From Bimuria novae-zelandiae CBS 107.79 (lineage: Eukaryota > Ascomycota > Dothideomycetes > Pleosporales > Didymosphaeriaceae): 64,000 nucleotides of DNA. Made by a program: the position numbers and the translations under genes. This document shows positions 1-10,835 of the stretch, one piece after another (the first letter of the stretch is position 1; each line of letters opens with the position of its first letter). The notes under the pieces are model-generated. The model searched no databases. It worked only from the letters and a program-made list of their open reading frames with translations, and was not told where the DNA came from. The stretch is taken from contig ML976764.1 in assembly GCA_010015655.1 (NCBI GenBank), positions 1-64,000 of the forward strand. The letters run 5' to 3'.

Positions 1-1
1 T

Positions 2-240
2 TAGAACAAGGTCCCTCTAGTAGTATGACTACTATGAATAACCGAGTAGGTGAGGGACAAGGCGGGGTGGCTACAACGTATTATATTAACTATCATGTAT
101 CGCGTACCAGATTAAACAAGCTATCGTGAGGTACAATCTGTATAATTAAGCAGGGACCACCAGGCTTGGCACTCTTCTATACAGCAAGTACCACAAGCCT
201 ACCTTCCACCAATCTGGACTGAACCCATATATTCTCAACA
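2..240 (-). repeat. 3' LTR of the Copia element
   Basis: This direct repeat matches 5447-5685 along its whole length. The two copies differ at about 14 positions and I see only transitions, mostly CA/TG against TA. The minus-strand start is TGTTGAG. The expected terminal CA is degraded to TA in both copies. Confidence 0.93.
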
Positions 241-250
241 CTCCCCCTTA
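241..250 (-). other. polypurine tract
   Basis: Directly inside the left LTR the minus strand reads TAAGGGGGAG and then TGTTGAG. A purine run immediately upstream of the 3' LTR is the plus-strand primer site of LTR retrotransposons. It fixes the transcription direction as minus. Confidence 0.8.
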
Positions 251-299
251 GGACAGGTCTAGTCCATAGATAACTCCTAGTTAGTTCTTAAATCTCTTA

Positions 300-3200
300 A
301 ATGCCACTCGCTGCAAAGGCTTTATTATTCTATTAGCAACCATGTCTACAGTTAGCACGTAGGCCATATTAAGTCTGCCTTATTCTGCCAAGTCCCTAAC
401 AAAGTAATAACAGACATCGATATGCTTTAATCTTTCGTAAAGGTAAGGGTTCTTTATAAGTGCAATAGCGCCCTGATTATCGCCCAGCATCTAGACCTTA
501 TTAGTGTCTTTTCCAATGTACTTTAAGAATCCAAGGTCTCTAAATACTTAAGCAATCCACTAGCCTTACTTGCAGCATGTCAACAGTGCAATATACTTAG
601 ATTCGCAACTTAATATTATAACTAATTATTACTTCTTACTAGACTATAATATTAGACCTCTATAGAACATTGCAGTGCTTCCTAAGACGCTCTTTCGGTC
701 TATAGTATCGCTTGCCTAGTTAGCATCTAAGTAGACGACAAATTATAAGTGTGCTCCCCCTAGTCCGTAGCGTAGTTTCATTATAACTATTAACCTAAGG
801 TACCGTAATAGGTTCTTTAATGCATGGCCATAGTGTTTTGCTGGATTGCTCATGTATTAGCTTAGTTTTCTAAGGGTGAATGCAATATCTAGACGTGTAA
901 GAACTATAGTGAATATTAGGCTTCTAATTCCCTGCTAGTACTTAGTTATGTTAATTCGGGTGTTATTATTAATAGTTAGCCTAAATAAGGTATAATTAGT
1001 AGATAGAATCTTCCTATCTTTATACTTCTTGCTTAACATTTTAAACTTGTTAAGTACTGCGCGTAGGTATTGCTCTTAATTAAGAAAGATTGTATAGTGC
1101 TTTCTATCTCTTGTAACTCGCACTCTAAGGACTTTATGTACCTCCCCCAGGTTCTTGGCGTTAAATTGTCTAGAAAGCTTCTTCCAGAACTACTTAGTCT
1201 AAGATTGTTCCTTTGCCGCTGCAAGGACGTTATTAACGTAGACTAGGATTTAAATCTTTCTCTCCTCATGGACAAACATACAAGGGTCTGCCAGGCTTTA
1301 TACAAATCCCCATGCAAGAAGCTCTTTCTTTATTAATAGGTTCTAGTTTTAAGCAGCTTGCTTTAGTCCGTATAGGCTTTAAAGGACTTTTAGGACATGT
1401 CCTTTCTTAATATAAACTCCTTTAGGTGGCTTAAGGAGGATGTCACAGTGGATAAGGGCCTAGTTTCAGCCCTGTTTCAGGACCCCTGCCTACCCCTGTG
1501 TCTAGTACTATATAGGCCCCTCCGGGACCCCCAATAAACCTTAGTAGACTCCTCCATTCCTCCCTTACAGAGGATCTATTCCTTAAGGTAAGACTTAGTA
1601 AACGCATTCTTAATATTATAATAAAAATATTCTAAGTCTTCTGCTGCGACAGTGGCCAGGAATAGACGTAAGGTATTTATATAGATAGTCGGCGCAAAGG
1701 TCTCGTTGTAGTTAATTCCCTATACTTAGGTAAAACCCCTTGCTATAAGGCGTGCCTTAAATCGTTTAACTGTCCTGTCTGGCTTAGTCTTAATTATAAA
1801 AACCTACTTTAAGTTAACCATGTTTGCGTCTTTTGCCGGAAAGACTTCTTCCTAGGTTCTATTTTCTATTAGTGAAATTATCTCCTCTAGCACTGCTGCT
1901 TTCTATTAATTTCCGTGCTTTAGGTCGTGGATAGCTTGTTAATATGTCTGGGGAATCTAAATTCCTGCAATCTTAGTTGCTAGAAAAGCTTTCTTAAAAA
2001 TCTATGCTTATTCGTCCGTAAAGTCGACTTGTGCTAGCATAGCTTTAATAATTTTCTAGAATCTTTTATCTTCTATAGTGTCTTCGCTAGACCTCTTGCG
2101 TTTAGACTCTCTTATAAAGTATTGTAGAGCTTCTGGCAAGACTTCGACAGGTTTTCCAGGCTCTTTGTTTACTAAGTCAGGTACTTGCTCGTCTTAAGGT
2201 AGGGCGATAGGAGGAATAGTAGTTAGCTTCTTTAGTCTTCCTCTTCTACGCTTTATTAGCCCGGAATTTGGTTCTGCAGAATTTAGTTCTATCGGTTCTA
2301 CAGAAGTTAGTTCTATTAGTTCTGTAGAAGTTGGTTCTATCGTTTCTATAGAAGTTGGTTCTATTAGTTCTACAGAAGTTGGTTCTATCAGCTTTGCAGA
2401 AGTTGTCTCTATCGGTTCCGCTAGTTAAACAAGAATAGGGCGTTAGTTTTCCTTAGTATTAGTCCTAGTATTAGTCCCTGGAACCTTCCTAGGTCTTCCT
2501 CTTGGTTTTTGGTCTGGCATTATGTTCTATGTCCCTTGTGGTCTAGCTGGGATATTTCGCAGTCGTAGTTCAACTTTTCCTCTAGGGGTGTTTTCGTCCA
2601 CTAATAATTGGCTTATTCTTAATGTGTACCCTAGCTCTAGCGAATAGAACTTAAACTGCTTGTTTATTATCTTAGAATAGCCTATAAATACTCTAACTCT
2701 GCCACGGTCTACAAGCTTGTCGTGTCGTTAATCTACTAGAATTATCTTAGGGTGGATATAAGAGTAGCACTTACTCCCCTATACACGAATATAGTTAATA
2801 GATAGCGTCTTTCCTGTAAAAGCCTCTTCAGGGCTAACTTGCTTTCTATTGATTATAGGTCCTATATTAGTGTGGTTTTGCATGTATGTGTCTGCCTCTA
2901 TAGCTTCGTCCTAGAACTTAATTAGTAGACTAGCGTCCTTAAGTATTGCTCTTATGTTAGCTTCTGTAGTTTGGATATTTCGCTTAGCTAGTCTATTTTA
3001 ATATAATAACGTAATTGTAGTAGGCTATAGTTCCACTCCCTGTATAACTCTCTATTCCTTAACTTGTTATAAGAGTTCTAGTGCGTTATTAGTCCTAGTA
3101 GCTTTAACCTTTTTATTAGTTTAATATTTAATAAAGGTCTTTTAGACTTTAAGTTCCTTTTATGCGTCTCCCTTATGCTTTAACGGGATAACCTAGTTTT

Positions 3201-4224
3201 TCCGCGTGTAGCTATTAATAATAAGGAGGAACTATTAGTTTCCTCTTAAAGATGTTAGAAAGGGTCCTGTAATATTAAACTATATTAAAGCTAGCTTTAT
3301 AGCCTTGTGCTCTCTTAGCTACTTAGGGATGCTATTCCTTATCTTTATTAAGGCGTAGACTTCGCAGAGTTCTATCTTTTCTAGCACTTAAATCTTCTTC
3401 TAGAGGGTTATGACTTCGTGGAGCTTCGCGATCTTTGCAGGCCCCAGGTATGCAAAGCGTCTATAATACAGCAAGTATCTCTCTTTTTTACCAGCCTTAA
3501 ATTCTGTTTCGTTAAATTCTGCTAGTGTATGCTGTTCTGTGCTTGGGAATACTGTCTCTTGGTATCTATTAGCGATGTGTGACACTATATAAAGGCCGTC
3601 GTCTATAGTTACTTTAATAATAGTCTTCTTTCCCAGTTTAAAACGCAGTGTATTTAAGTTAAATTAACCCTTTAGGCCTGCTACGCAAATTCGTCTCCCT
3701 AATAATAGATTAACTCTAAGATTAGGTACAAGCAGTATATCTAAAAGCCATATTAAGAACCTATCTTTATATACTACTTAAGCTTCTCCCTTTTAGTCTA
3801 CATATAACTCTCCCCTTCTAACCTGAACAAGTCTTCGCTTGATCTTAATTATCCGTCTAAACAATAAGGGTTAGTTAGACATGTGTGAGGAAGCGCCAGT
3901 GTCGCCGGCCTAAGTAGATAAAAAGGCCTTACTAATAATGTCTTTTAAGAGACGGTATATCTCAATTTCCTCGTCCTCTAAGTCTAAGGTATTAGTTAAT
4001 GTCTCTAGCTCTAATTCTAACCTAGCTTCTTCTTCGGCTCTATATACTTTGCTAGTCTTTTTATTAGATTTCCTAGACTTAATAGGTAGCTTAGACAGCT
4101 TTAGAGGGAATAGCTTCTTCTTCCTTCGCTTCTTTTCAGCTTTATATTCCCTTAGGAGCTTTCGAGCCTTCACAAGCTTTAAACAGTCTCGCATGTAGTG
4201 AGATTCGTCGTAAAGGTAGCACTA
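300..4224 (-). pseudogene. Copia gag-pol remnant (zinc knuckle, integrase, RT, RNase H)
   Basis: Landmarks, read on the minus strand. A CCHC knuckle at 4183-4221 reads C-x2-Y-x4-H-x4-C with the second Cys changed to Tyr, and a TAG sits one codon upstream at 4222-4224. Integrase N-terminal domain lies near 3400-3585 (RRFAYLGPAKI, with the zinc-binding His positions read as Tyr). Reverse transcriptase catalytic box at 1229-1240 reads YVNN where the family has YVDD. RNase H at about 384-487 keeps DNQGAIALIKNPYL and RLKHIDV. Almost all damage is C-to-T or G-to-A. No frame stays open longer than about 95 codons in pol. Confidence 0.88.
2263..2420 (+). repeat. 24-base tandem array inside pol
   Basis: Six or so diverged copies of GAAGTTGGTTCTATYRGTTC with TACA. 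Twenty-four bases is eight codons, so on the minus strand it would encode an eight-residue repeat rich in Glu, Pro, Thr and Ile between integrase and RT, where Copia linkers are variable. Confidence 0.75.
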
Positions 4225-4698
4225 GATGCCAGACGTAGCGCTAGGTTCGGAGTTAGATGACAGCTCCCTGTTGCCTCGCTTATAGGGCGGAACGTACTTG
4301 TGGGCTTTTCGGAATGCTAGAAGAGCTTGTTTATTAGTATCTTGCTAGTCTCGGACCTCCTTCTCTTCTAGAAACTTAAGCTTTTGTTTAACAGTAAGGT
4401 TAAGCTAAGCATTCAGGGTGTTAATTATAGTCTTAAAACTTAGAGGGAGTAATCTAATAAGAATAAGTAGTAATATAGTATCTTTATAGGCTCTATTAGT
4501 GTCAGCGTCTACTAAGACAAGCTTACGCTAGTAATCTTTTAGCTTTTCTTATAATCTAATAATTATACTCTTAGAATTAAATGTAAATGTCTAGATCTTA
4601 ATTATGTACATGTTAGCGGCAATAGCGTTAGCTTAGGTGTACTTCTTTCGCAGGTAAGCCTAGAACTAGAAGGCAGTGTTATACTTATTAACTAAGGT

Positions 4699-5094
4699 CT
4701 AGTTATTATTATTAAGAGATCTAAATAAAAGGTTAATTATAATTGCCTTATCCTCTAGGTACTTATCTCTCTTGTTAACATTAATGCGGGCCTTAATAGT
4801 CTTATTATTTATAATGTCTAGTCCTTTCACAGCATCTAACAGATCTTTAGTAGTAGTAATTTGGCAGTGCTCCTCCAGGCTTCTCTCGCACACGTAAAAG
4901 ACTCTTTTCCCTCTTAGCTTAACTTTGTTCTGGCGGAACCAACTATTATGATTCTCCGCTATAAGTTTAGGAATCTCCCACTGTCCCTTCTCTTCGGCCA
5001 TTATATGTGTTCGGACGTAAGGAGGCTCACATGTGTCGATTGCAGGCGATGCGGGCGATGCGGGCGATGCAGGCGGTGCAGGTGGTGCAGACAA
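4699..5094 (-). pseudogene. Copia gag fragment
   Basis: This 131-residue open frame is the start of the capsid region. It opens with a Pro/Ala/Ser repeat encoded by a 9-base tandem array and is followed by a Copia gag-like stretch with W-x2-PKL and the N-x2-W segment. The frame runs into stops before the zinc knuckle at 4183-4221, so the full capsid protein is not encoded. Position next to the 5' LTR fits gag. The initiator is the first ATG after the leader. Confidence 0.65.
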
Positions 5095-5160
5095 TGCAGG
5101 CGATGCAGGCGATGCAGGCGATGCAGGCGATGCAGGCGATGAGGTGATGCAGGCGATGCG
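5040..5160 (+). repeat. 9-base tandem array in gag start
   Basis: About twelve copies of a GCAGGCGAT-like unit. Its length keeps frame, and on the minus strand it encodes a repeating Ser-Pro-Ala tract at the gag N-terminus. Some copies are diverged (GCAGGCGGT, GCAGACAAT). Confidence 0.85.
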
Positions 5161-5235
5161 TTATGCTACAGGCGGTGCAGTCGTTGTCAATTCTCGAGCG
5201 TGGAGAAGGTGTGTATAGGTAAAGTTAATTCCTAC

Positions 5236-5405
5236 TTAAATCTAAGTCCTGCGCGACTCTAGTTAATAACTAATTCCTTTCGCGAATTATAGCTAAGTCC
5301 TGCGTAACTCTTAAGGTTTAATTCCTTCTTAAATCTAAGTCCTGCGCAACTCTAGTAGTAACTAATTCCTTTTATAAATTGTAGCTAAGTCCTGCGCGAC
5401 TCTAG
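5236..5405 (+). repeat. four leader repeats of the Copia element
   Basis: The motif CTAAGTCCTGCGCGACTCT recurs at about 5242, 5293, 5336 and 5386, alternating with AATTCCTT blocks at roughly 45-50-base spacing. The array lies in the untranslated leader between the 5' LTR and gag. Confidence 0.75.
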
Positions 5406-5424
5406 AGAAATAATAACGTTAGTT

Positions 5425-5446
5425 AGTAACTAGGCTTATAACCTAT
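5425..5446 (-). other. candidate primer-binding site
   Basis: The minus strand just inside the right LTR contains GGTTATAAGCC. This resembles a mutated form of the GGTTATCAGAGC-type sites that pair with initiator tRNA in fungal Copia elements. Position is right; the match is imperfect. Confidence 0.3.
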
Positions 5447-5685
5447 TAAAACAAGGTCCCTCTAGTAGTATAACTACTATAAATAACTAAGTAGGTAAGG
5501 GACAAGGCGGGGTGGCTACAACGTATTATATTAACTATTATATATCGCGTACTAGATTGAACAAGCTATCGTGAGGTACAATCTGTACAATCGAGCAGGG
5601 ACCACCAGGCTTGGCACTCTTCTGTACAGCAAGTACCACAAGCCTACCTTCCACCAATCTGGACTGAACCCATATATTCTCAACA
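5447..5685 (-). repeat. 5' LTR of the Copia element
   Basis: Partner of the repeat at 2-240, with the same length and ends. It borders single-copy DNA starting CGATC at 5686. The promoter of the element would lie here. Confidence 0.93.
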
Positions 5686-6305
5686 CGATCTCTTCTTCAC
5701 ACTCTCCTCCTGTCACCCACAAACGGATACCGCACACACGAATATATACACTCAACTAAAGTTCGTCCCTACGTTATCACTCCCGATAAGAAAATCCAAG
5801 CATAATTCTTATTACTAAAAGTATAAAGCTCAAGGGTTTTAAAACCAACAAACTGCTCAGCACAAATCGAGTTCTTTTTCACACGTTCTGTCGCAGCTTC
5901 ACGAAGTATGCGCTCTAAAGTTAAACGTCCTTCTTCGCTTCCACATTCCCCCCTCGGGGTGTCTTTTATCGTCGTTATCGACCTGAACAGATCATGCGAC
6001 ACACAGCAACAGAAGGGCGCACCAGAACAATACGCAACTCCCTCGTTTCTTCACAGCGCTAATTCGCAACTAATCAACAGCAGCGTCAACAACCTCGCGA
6101 ACCCCTCTATTTCAGACGAGCATGCACACAAAACCCTCGCAGTCATCCCAATCATGCTTCATTACACACCCAACGCATCCCTGCCTGTATCCAAACACCC
6201 GATGCTCCATATCCTGCTCCAACGCCCAATATCTACAAAATATACACCTTCTCTCCGTCTCGACGCTCATAGAAATATTTATTAAGGAAAAGACTATATT
6301 CAAAT
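5686..6305. other. intergenic, no gene seen
   Basis: Single-copy DNA between the Copia 5' LTR and the 3' end of the GH72 gene. Small open frames here have no family features. It should contain the GH72 terminator region. Confidence 0.6.
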
Positions 6306-8013
6306 CTACAACACCAGCATCCCCGCCATCGACACAGCCGCCAAAACCGCATACACCACACCCAAAACCCCACCATACGAGACAAACCCTCCGGGGTTCA
6401 CGCTCGCAGCAACGCCCGTCTTGGAACTCGACTGCGCAACACCGGTGCCCACCGCCGCCGTACCCTTACCCGTCGGACTCGGTACATCGCCCGTCCCCCC
6501 GCTCACCGCATTGAGCAGCGTGCCGCATCCCGACGACGTAGCGGGTGCCTGTGTCGTCGCCAAGCCACTGAAATCGCATGCGCTCGCGCTCCGACCATTA
6601 TCCATGAAATACTCATTTGCCACCCACGCAAGCTTGTCCTTGGGGCTGCAGCCGCCGAGGGCGCCGAAGTCGCCGGTTGTGGCGTTGTGCTGGATACCAG
6701 CGCAGTACTTTCCGTCGTGCTGCTCGCAGAGGTAGTTGAAGACGTCTTCGTACTTTGTTTCGTCAGTGGACTTAATGTTGCACTGCAGGCTGGCGGCCAT
6801 GCAGGCGCAGAGCTGGGGGTTCACGGCGGGAGGCAGGGGCGAGGCGACGGGGAGCCAGGAGGAGCCGGTCGTGGGGCAGGCGGGCGCGCTGTTGGAAGGC
6901 GTGTAGCGGCTGCGCTGCGTCGTCGTGGGAGAGACGGAGGCGAGCTGGGAGCGGAGCGATGTGAAGTCGGGGTAAGGGGATACGGAGGCGTCGTTGTCTT
7001 CGAGCTGGACGAGACCGTAGTCGTTTTCGGATTGGAACCATTGGTATACAATGCCGCCTGAGAAGACGTTGGTCATGTTCCCGTAGAGGACTTCAACCTC
7101 GGTGAAGGGTCGGTGCTCGGGACCGCCCTCGACGCCCACGATGCAGCCGTATTCAGCGAAGAAGACGGGCACAGGGTAGTCGCTGAAGAAGTCGTAGCGC
7201 TCTCCGTACTGCGAGCTGGCGTAGTTGCTTTCGCCGCACCACGAGTAGACGTTGTAGCCCCAGAAGTCGATCTGCGTCGAGTTGCCGGAGTTGCCAGGCT
7301 CGCACGCAAAGTAAGCAGCGAGTTCGTCGCGAACGGGCACATCGGCTGTGGCATAGCCTACGCCCATGGTGGAACGGTAGTTCTGAGAGGAGATGTAGCC
7401 CTTGATGTCGCGAACAGCGGCCTTGACGAACGCTGCTGCTGCCGTCTGATTGCCAGCACTGACGTTCTCATTGCCCGCGAAGAAACCAATCACGTTCTTG
7501 TACTTGGAGAGGGAGTCGACGACGCTGGTGTAGCGCCGATAAAGCTCGACATTCCACTCAGGCGCGTCAGCCTCGATTGAGGTTTTCGGCTCGCCCAGGT
7601 CGGCGACGACGTAGATGCCCGCAGAGGCGAACAGTTCCATGCATTCGTCGTGATTCTGGCTAGGGTCAATCGCGTACACACGCAGGACGTTCGTGAAGAT
7701 TTGCTGCAGGTACGGGAGATCGCGCTTGCAGCCAGCGCTGTCGGCGAGCGGATCAGTGTACGATGCGTTCGAATCCGCGGTGCCATTGGGTTCGTAGTTT
7801 TGCTGGTATGCGACACCTCTAAGCAAGCTGATTCGGTGTTACTTTGCGATTCAAATGAGGGGCTAAGTAAACATACAACTGCGAACCATTGTTGGTGTAG
7901 AAGAAGTGCTGACCATAGACCTCAATGTCCGGTATGTCGTCGTAGCTCGCTGCCCCGGCTCTCCCCATCAAAGCCGCCGCAACAGCAGCAATGCCCGTCC
8001 AGGTGCCCCTCAT
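6306..8013 (-). CDS. GPI-anchored 1,3-beta-glucanosyltransferase, GH72 with X8 module
   Basis: Two exons, complement(6306..7827, 7877..8013), 552 residues. The protein elongates cell-wall beta-1,3-glucan by cutting one chain and joining the piece to another. A signal peptide covers about residues 1-21, followed by the family motif NNGSQ-F-x2-RGVAYQ spanning the splice junction. The acid/base Glu is in GNEN (about 166) and the nucleophile Glu in FFAEYGC (about 271). A cysteine-rich X8/CBM43 module follows (about 365-455, with CACMAASLQC), then a Ser/Thr linker and a C-terminal hydrophobic tail typical of a GPI signal. The 49-base intron has donor GTATGT and acceptor CAG. I chose the ATG at 8013 because it directly precedes the signal peptide; the frame is open further upstream. 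It belongs to the GAS/GEL family, X8-containing subgroup. Confidence 0.95.
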
Positions 8014-8921
8014 GATGCCTCCTCGATAACGAATGACTTGGCAAAAGAATGACAAGAAACCCAAGCTCGACCACGTCTCTTGGAACGCTTTTCGTCACGC
8101 AGAGGGCTTCGAGTGTTATGAACGAAACAAACCGGGTGGACTGGAACGCCGTCAGCACACTAGGTGGCAGAGACGCGTGTCGCCGCCGCCGCCGCCGCCG
8201 CCCCATGCAGGTACTAGTCATCCCTCACTGTGGCTGGCGGTTTGCCGGGCTCACACAAACGGATCGCCCTACATGACGTTTCTGGTGCCGAGCGGCGGGG
8301 CTGCGTGCGTTCTGGGGGCCTCGCTCGCGAAACGATATCGATTGGCACCCTTGTTCGAGACCCTTAGCCGCGACCATGTTTTGCTAGCGTCACCTTGACT
8401 TGACTACGACGCTCGCTCAAGGGGAATCAGAGTGTGGGACATACATAACACAAATCAACAAATCTATTTCCATCCTTCGCACTGAGAGTTCGACGTTATT
8501 TCTACGGGACAGCCCTCATCACGCCGAATCCACGGCACCGCGCGTTCGATAGTCCCTATCACCTCGGCAAAATTGTCGCAACCACTCAGCTCGTATCGCG
8601 GGGAATCCTGTTCACTTTAGGCGATGGTGTGGACGTGGCGGATTCAATAGACCACTCCGCCCGTCTTACTGGTGGCATTGTTAGTGCACCACAACGGGGA
8701 CGATGCCATTTTTGGACTGTCATTGTTTGTTTCATTTCGCCTTGAACTACCTGCACGTAAGCAGTATAGCGAAGCCAAACTAGTGCCGCTATCTATTCGA
8801 ATATCCCTCAAAACATGAAAGCACCGTGCTGTGCTCTTTTCCTAGTCCCGACGCCGGTGAAATGCATGACAAGATGGCATTAACAAAGACAGTGATCCAG
8901 AACCGCGGTACAGTGAGTGAC
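8014..8921. other. intergenic: GH72 promoter and NMD3 3' flank
   Basis: No supported gene. Between 8181 and 8203 there is a run of CGC/GCC triplets. The right part is the 3' flank of NMD3. Short open frames on the plus strand are not coding by family or composition. Confidence 0.55.
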
Positions 8922-10534
8922 CTACTCCTCCTCCACCATGGTCATGTCCTCGAAGTCATCCAACAGCTGTTCCATGGGTATCGCCAGACCTTCATCATCA
9001 CCGTCGTCAACATCGCTCTCTTCCACATCCATGGCGTCTGCGTTCTGCTGCTGCTGTTGCTGCTCTTGTTGCGCCTTGTACAATGCTATACCGGCACGTA
9101 GCTCGGAATCCTCCTCAACATCTCGCAAGAACATCTCAAAGTCGCGCTCCATGCGTTCTTGGTCCTGTTTGCGGGGCAGCATCTCCGACTCTTCCTTGGC
9201 CATGCGCTTGAGACGCCAGTTGCGCTTGGACTTCGCCTTCTGGCTGCGTGTGTAGTGCTTCTTGACGAGTACCACGTCAGGTATTGTTGAGGCGTACTTT
9301 GACTCTTCAAGCTTGTCGAAAAGCTCGTTGTTGAAGTTTGTGCCGGTCATGTGGTAGCCCAAGACCGAGTCGCCAACATGCAAAATACCACCAAGATGTG
9401 TCCGTGTGTAGTAGGTGCTGTCGTTGGATCCCATGTCGCTAGCCCTGGCAACCGTGGCCTCAGCGAGGAAGTTACGGCCCTTTTGCTGACCCAGAGGCTC
9501 GATGTCAAGCACTATAAACTCGACAAGGTCTTGTACATCTGCGAGTGGTCGGAAGGGTGTCCGCCAGTAGACTGCAGTGTCTACATCGGCCGTCTGGAGG
9601 GTCGCGGGATCGATGAGATTGACCGACGTTCCAATGCGGTGGCACAGTGTCAGCGGAGAGATGTTGCCTATCTTGCGAGCGAGTGGTATAGGAAGGACAA
9701 CGAGGTCATCTTTGCACTACGTTTTTGTTAGCATTGATAGTGAGGAGCGGTCTATGGGACGGTTGAACTTACGATGGGTACTAATTCAGCCGAGTAGGAG
9801 AATTTGAAACTCCTTGTGGAAGTGTGGATGTCCATGCTGATCAGCTCCTGGCTCTTCTTCACATTGACAGGCACGACGGCCTTTAGGAAGTCCACAAAGC
9901 CTTCGGCATGATTCCGCTGCGCGAAATAGAAATCGATACCGTCGTGCACCTCCTTGATGTTAATGGTGTCCTTGTGGGCGCCATGCTTCAGGATCGACTG
10001 CTCCAGGTACAGAAAGGTCCTCTTGTGCGGCACCTTCTGGCGCACTTGCACGCATGCCCGCCAGGTGTTGTGTGTGTAGCTCTTCGCGCAGTCCGGGCAC
10101 TGGTGGTAATTCTGTGTGTATTCCACCTCGAAGCTTTGCTGCATGATCGCCCCATCGCCAAGATCCGACTGCACTGTGATTTTGACTTTTATACGTCTGG
10201 AATGCGGCTCCGTCCAGATAAAGCTCGCATCGATGATTCGCAGCTTGTTCAATCCTCTCAACTTTTTAAGGCAGAGCGCTAGGAGTTCTCGAGATTCGGG
10301 CTGGGCGACTACCCAAGAGTTGGGCGGCGACAACCATCGGTCGCAGTCGCGGCACATGTGCAAGGTGGCTTCGCGCTGGATGCCGCCCGTGACGTCGGTC
10401 TTGAGCTTGATGCAGTCGTAGCAGAAAGCGCCTGCGGATTGCGTGCCATCGATCGGGGCGCCGCAGTCTGCGCAGAGGACGGTCGCTGCGCTCTTCGGTG
10501 CGGGCGTGAACTGGAGCGGGGTGTCGACCTCCAT
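8922..10534 (-). CDS. NMD3: 60S ribosomal subunit nuclear export adapter Nmd3
   Basis: Two exons, complement(8922..9716, 9773..10534), 518 residues, the length of yeast Nmd3. Nmd3 binds the pre-60S subunit and links it to the exportin Crm1. The N-terminus has the paired zinc-binding Cys motifs CADC, CYDC, CRDC and CPDC, followed by the conserved core (WRACVQVRQKVPHKRTFLYL, residues HKDTINIKEVHDG and DFYF). The 56-base intron (9717-9772, GTAAGT to TAG) joins LVPI to CKDDLVVLP, restoring the conserved segment. The acidic C-terminus carries a short Gln run and the hydrophobic-acidic tail expected to hold the export signal. The ATG at 10534 was chosen because the Cys motifs follow at normal distance; the open frame upstream lacks conservation. 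It faces the ATP25-like gene. Confidence 0.96.
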
Positions 10535-10835
10535 GGTAAGGGGTATTCGTGGTATTCGAAGGGGATATAGAGGTTTGAATGGTTCGACCACTGTGGTATT
10601 TGTTCTGGGGCGACACAGGGTCTGCGGTGGTGTTAATGTATGAGTCGGCGAGCGCGGGCAAATATTCGCTCTTGCTTGGAAATGCCCCGCCACTCGAGAA
10701 ATTCTTATCGCTATCACCACGTGCTCAGCCCTGCGTCAATGTCGGCATCTGTAAACACCGACCAAAAGTCCATCGCAACTCTGGGCAAACTCTCAAGCAC
10801 GCGACGGAATCCATCCACATCTGACTGGGACCACC
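10535..10835. promoter_or_regulatory. shared divergent promoter of NMD3 and the ATP25-like gene
   Basis: Only 301 bases separate the two start codons, which point away from each other. Both products serve ribosomes (cytosolic export; mitochondrial RsfS-type factor). The region must hold both promoters; I recognise no defined factor site. Co-regulation is inference. Confidence 0.6.

Larger units (their letters stand above)
1..5685 (-). mobile_element. Ty1/Copia LTR retrotransposon, RIP-degraded
   Basis: Two near-identical direct repeats of about 239 bases bound the element. Read on the minus strand, each LTR opens with TGTTGAGAATATATGGG, a Copia-like start. A purine tract abuts the left LTR, which sets the orientation: 5' LTR on the right, 3' LTR on the left. 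In the minus direction the order is gag, zinc knuckle, integrase, reverse transcriptase, RNase H, which is the Copia order. Every frame is full of TAG and TAA codons, and key residues are lost by C-to-T or G-to-A changes. The element is therefore non-autonomous and silent by sequence. The left target-site duplicate would lie outside the window, so insertion-site duplication cannot be tested. Confidence 0.93.

Noticed and set aside
1033..1224. 63-codon minus-strand frame as a protein
   Set aside because: It is an out-of-frame reading across the decayed RT region.
5686..5690. Target-site duplication of the Copia insertion
   Set aside because: The matching left copy would lie before base 1, so it cannot be checked.
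6421..8015. Several open frames on the plus strand
   Set aside because: They are antisense to the GH72 exons and have no motifs of their own.
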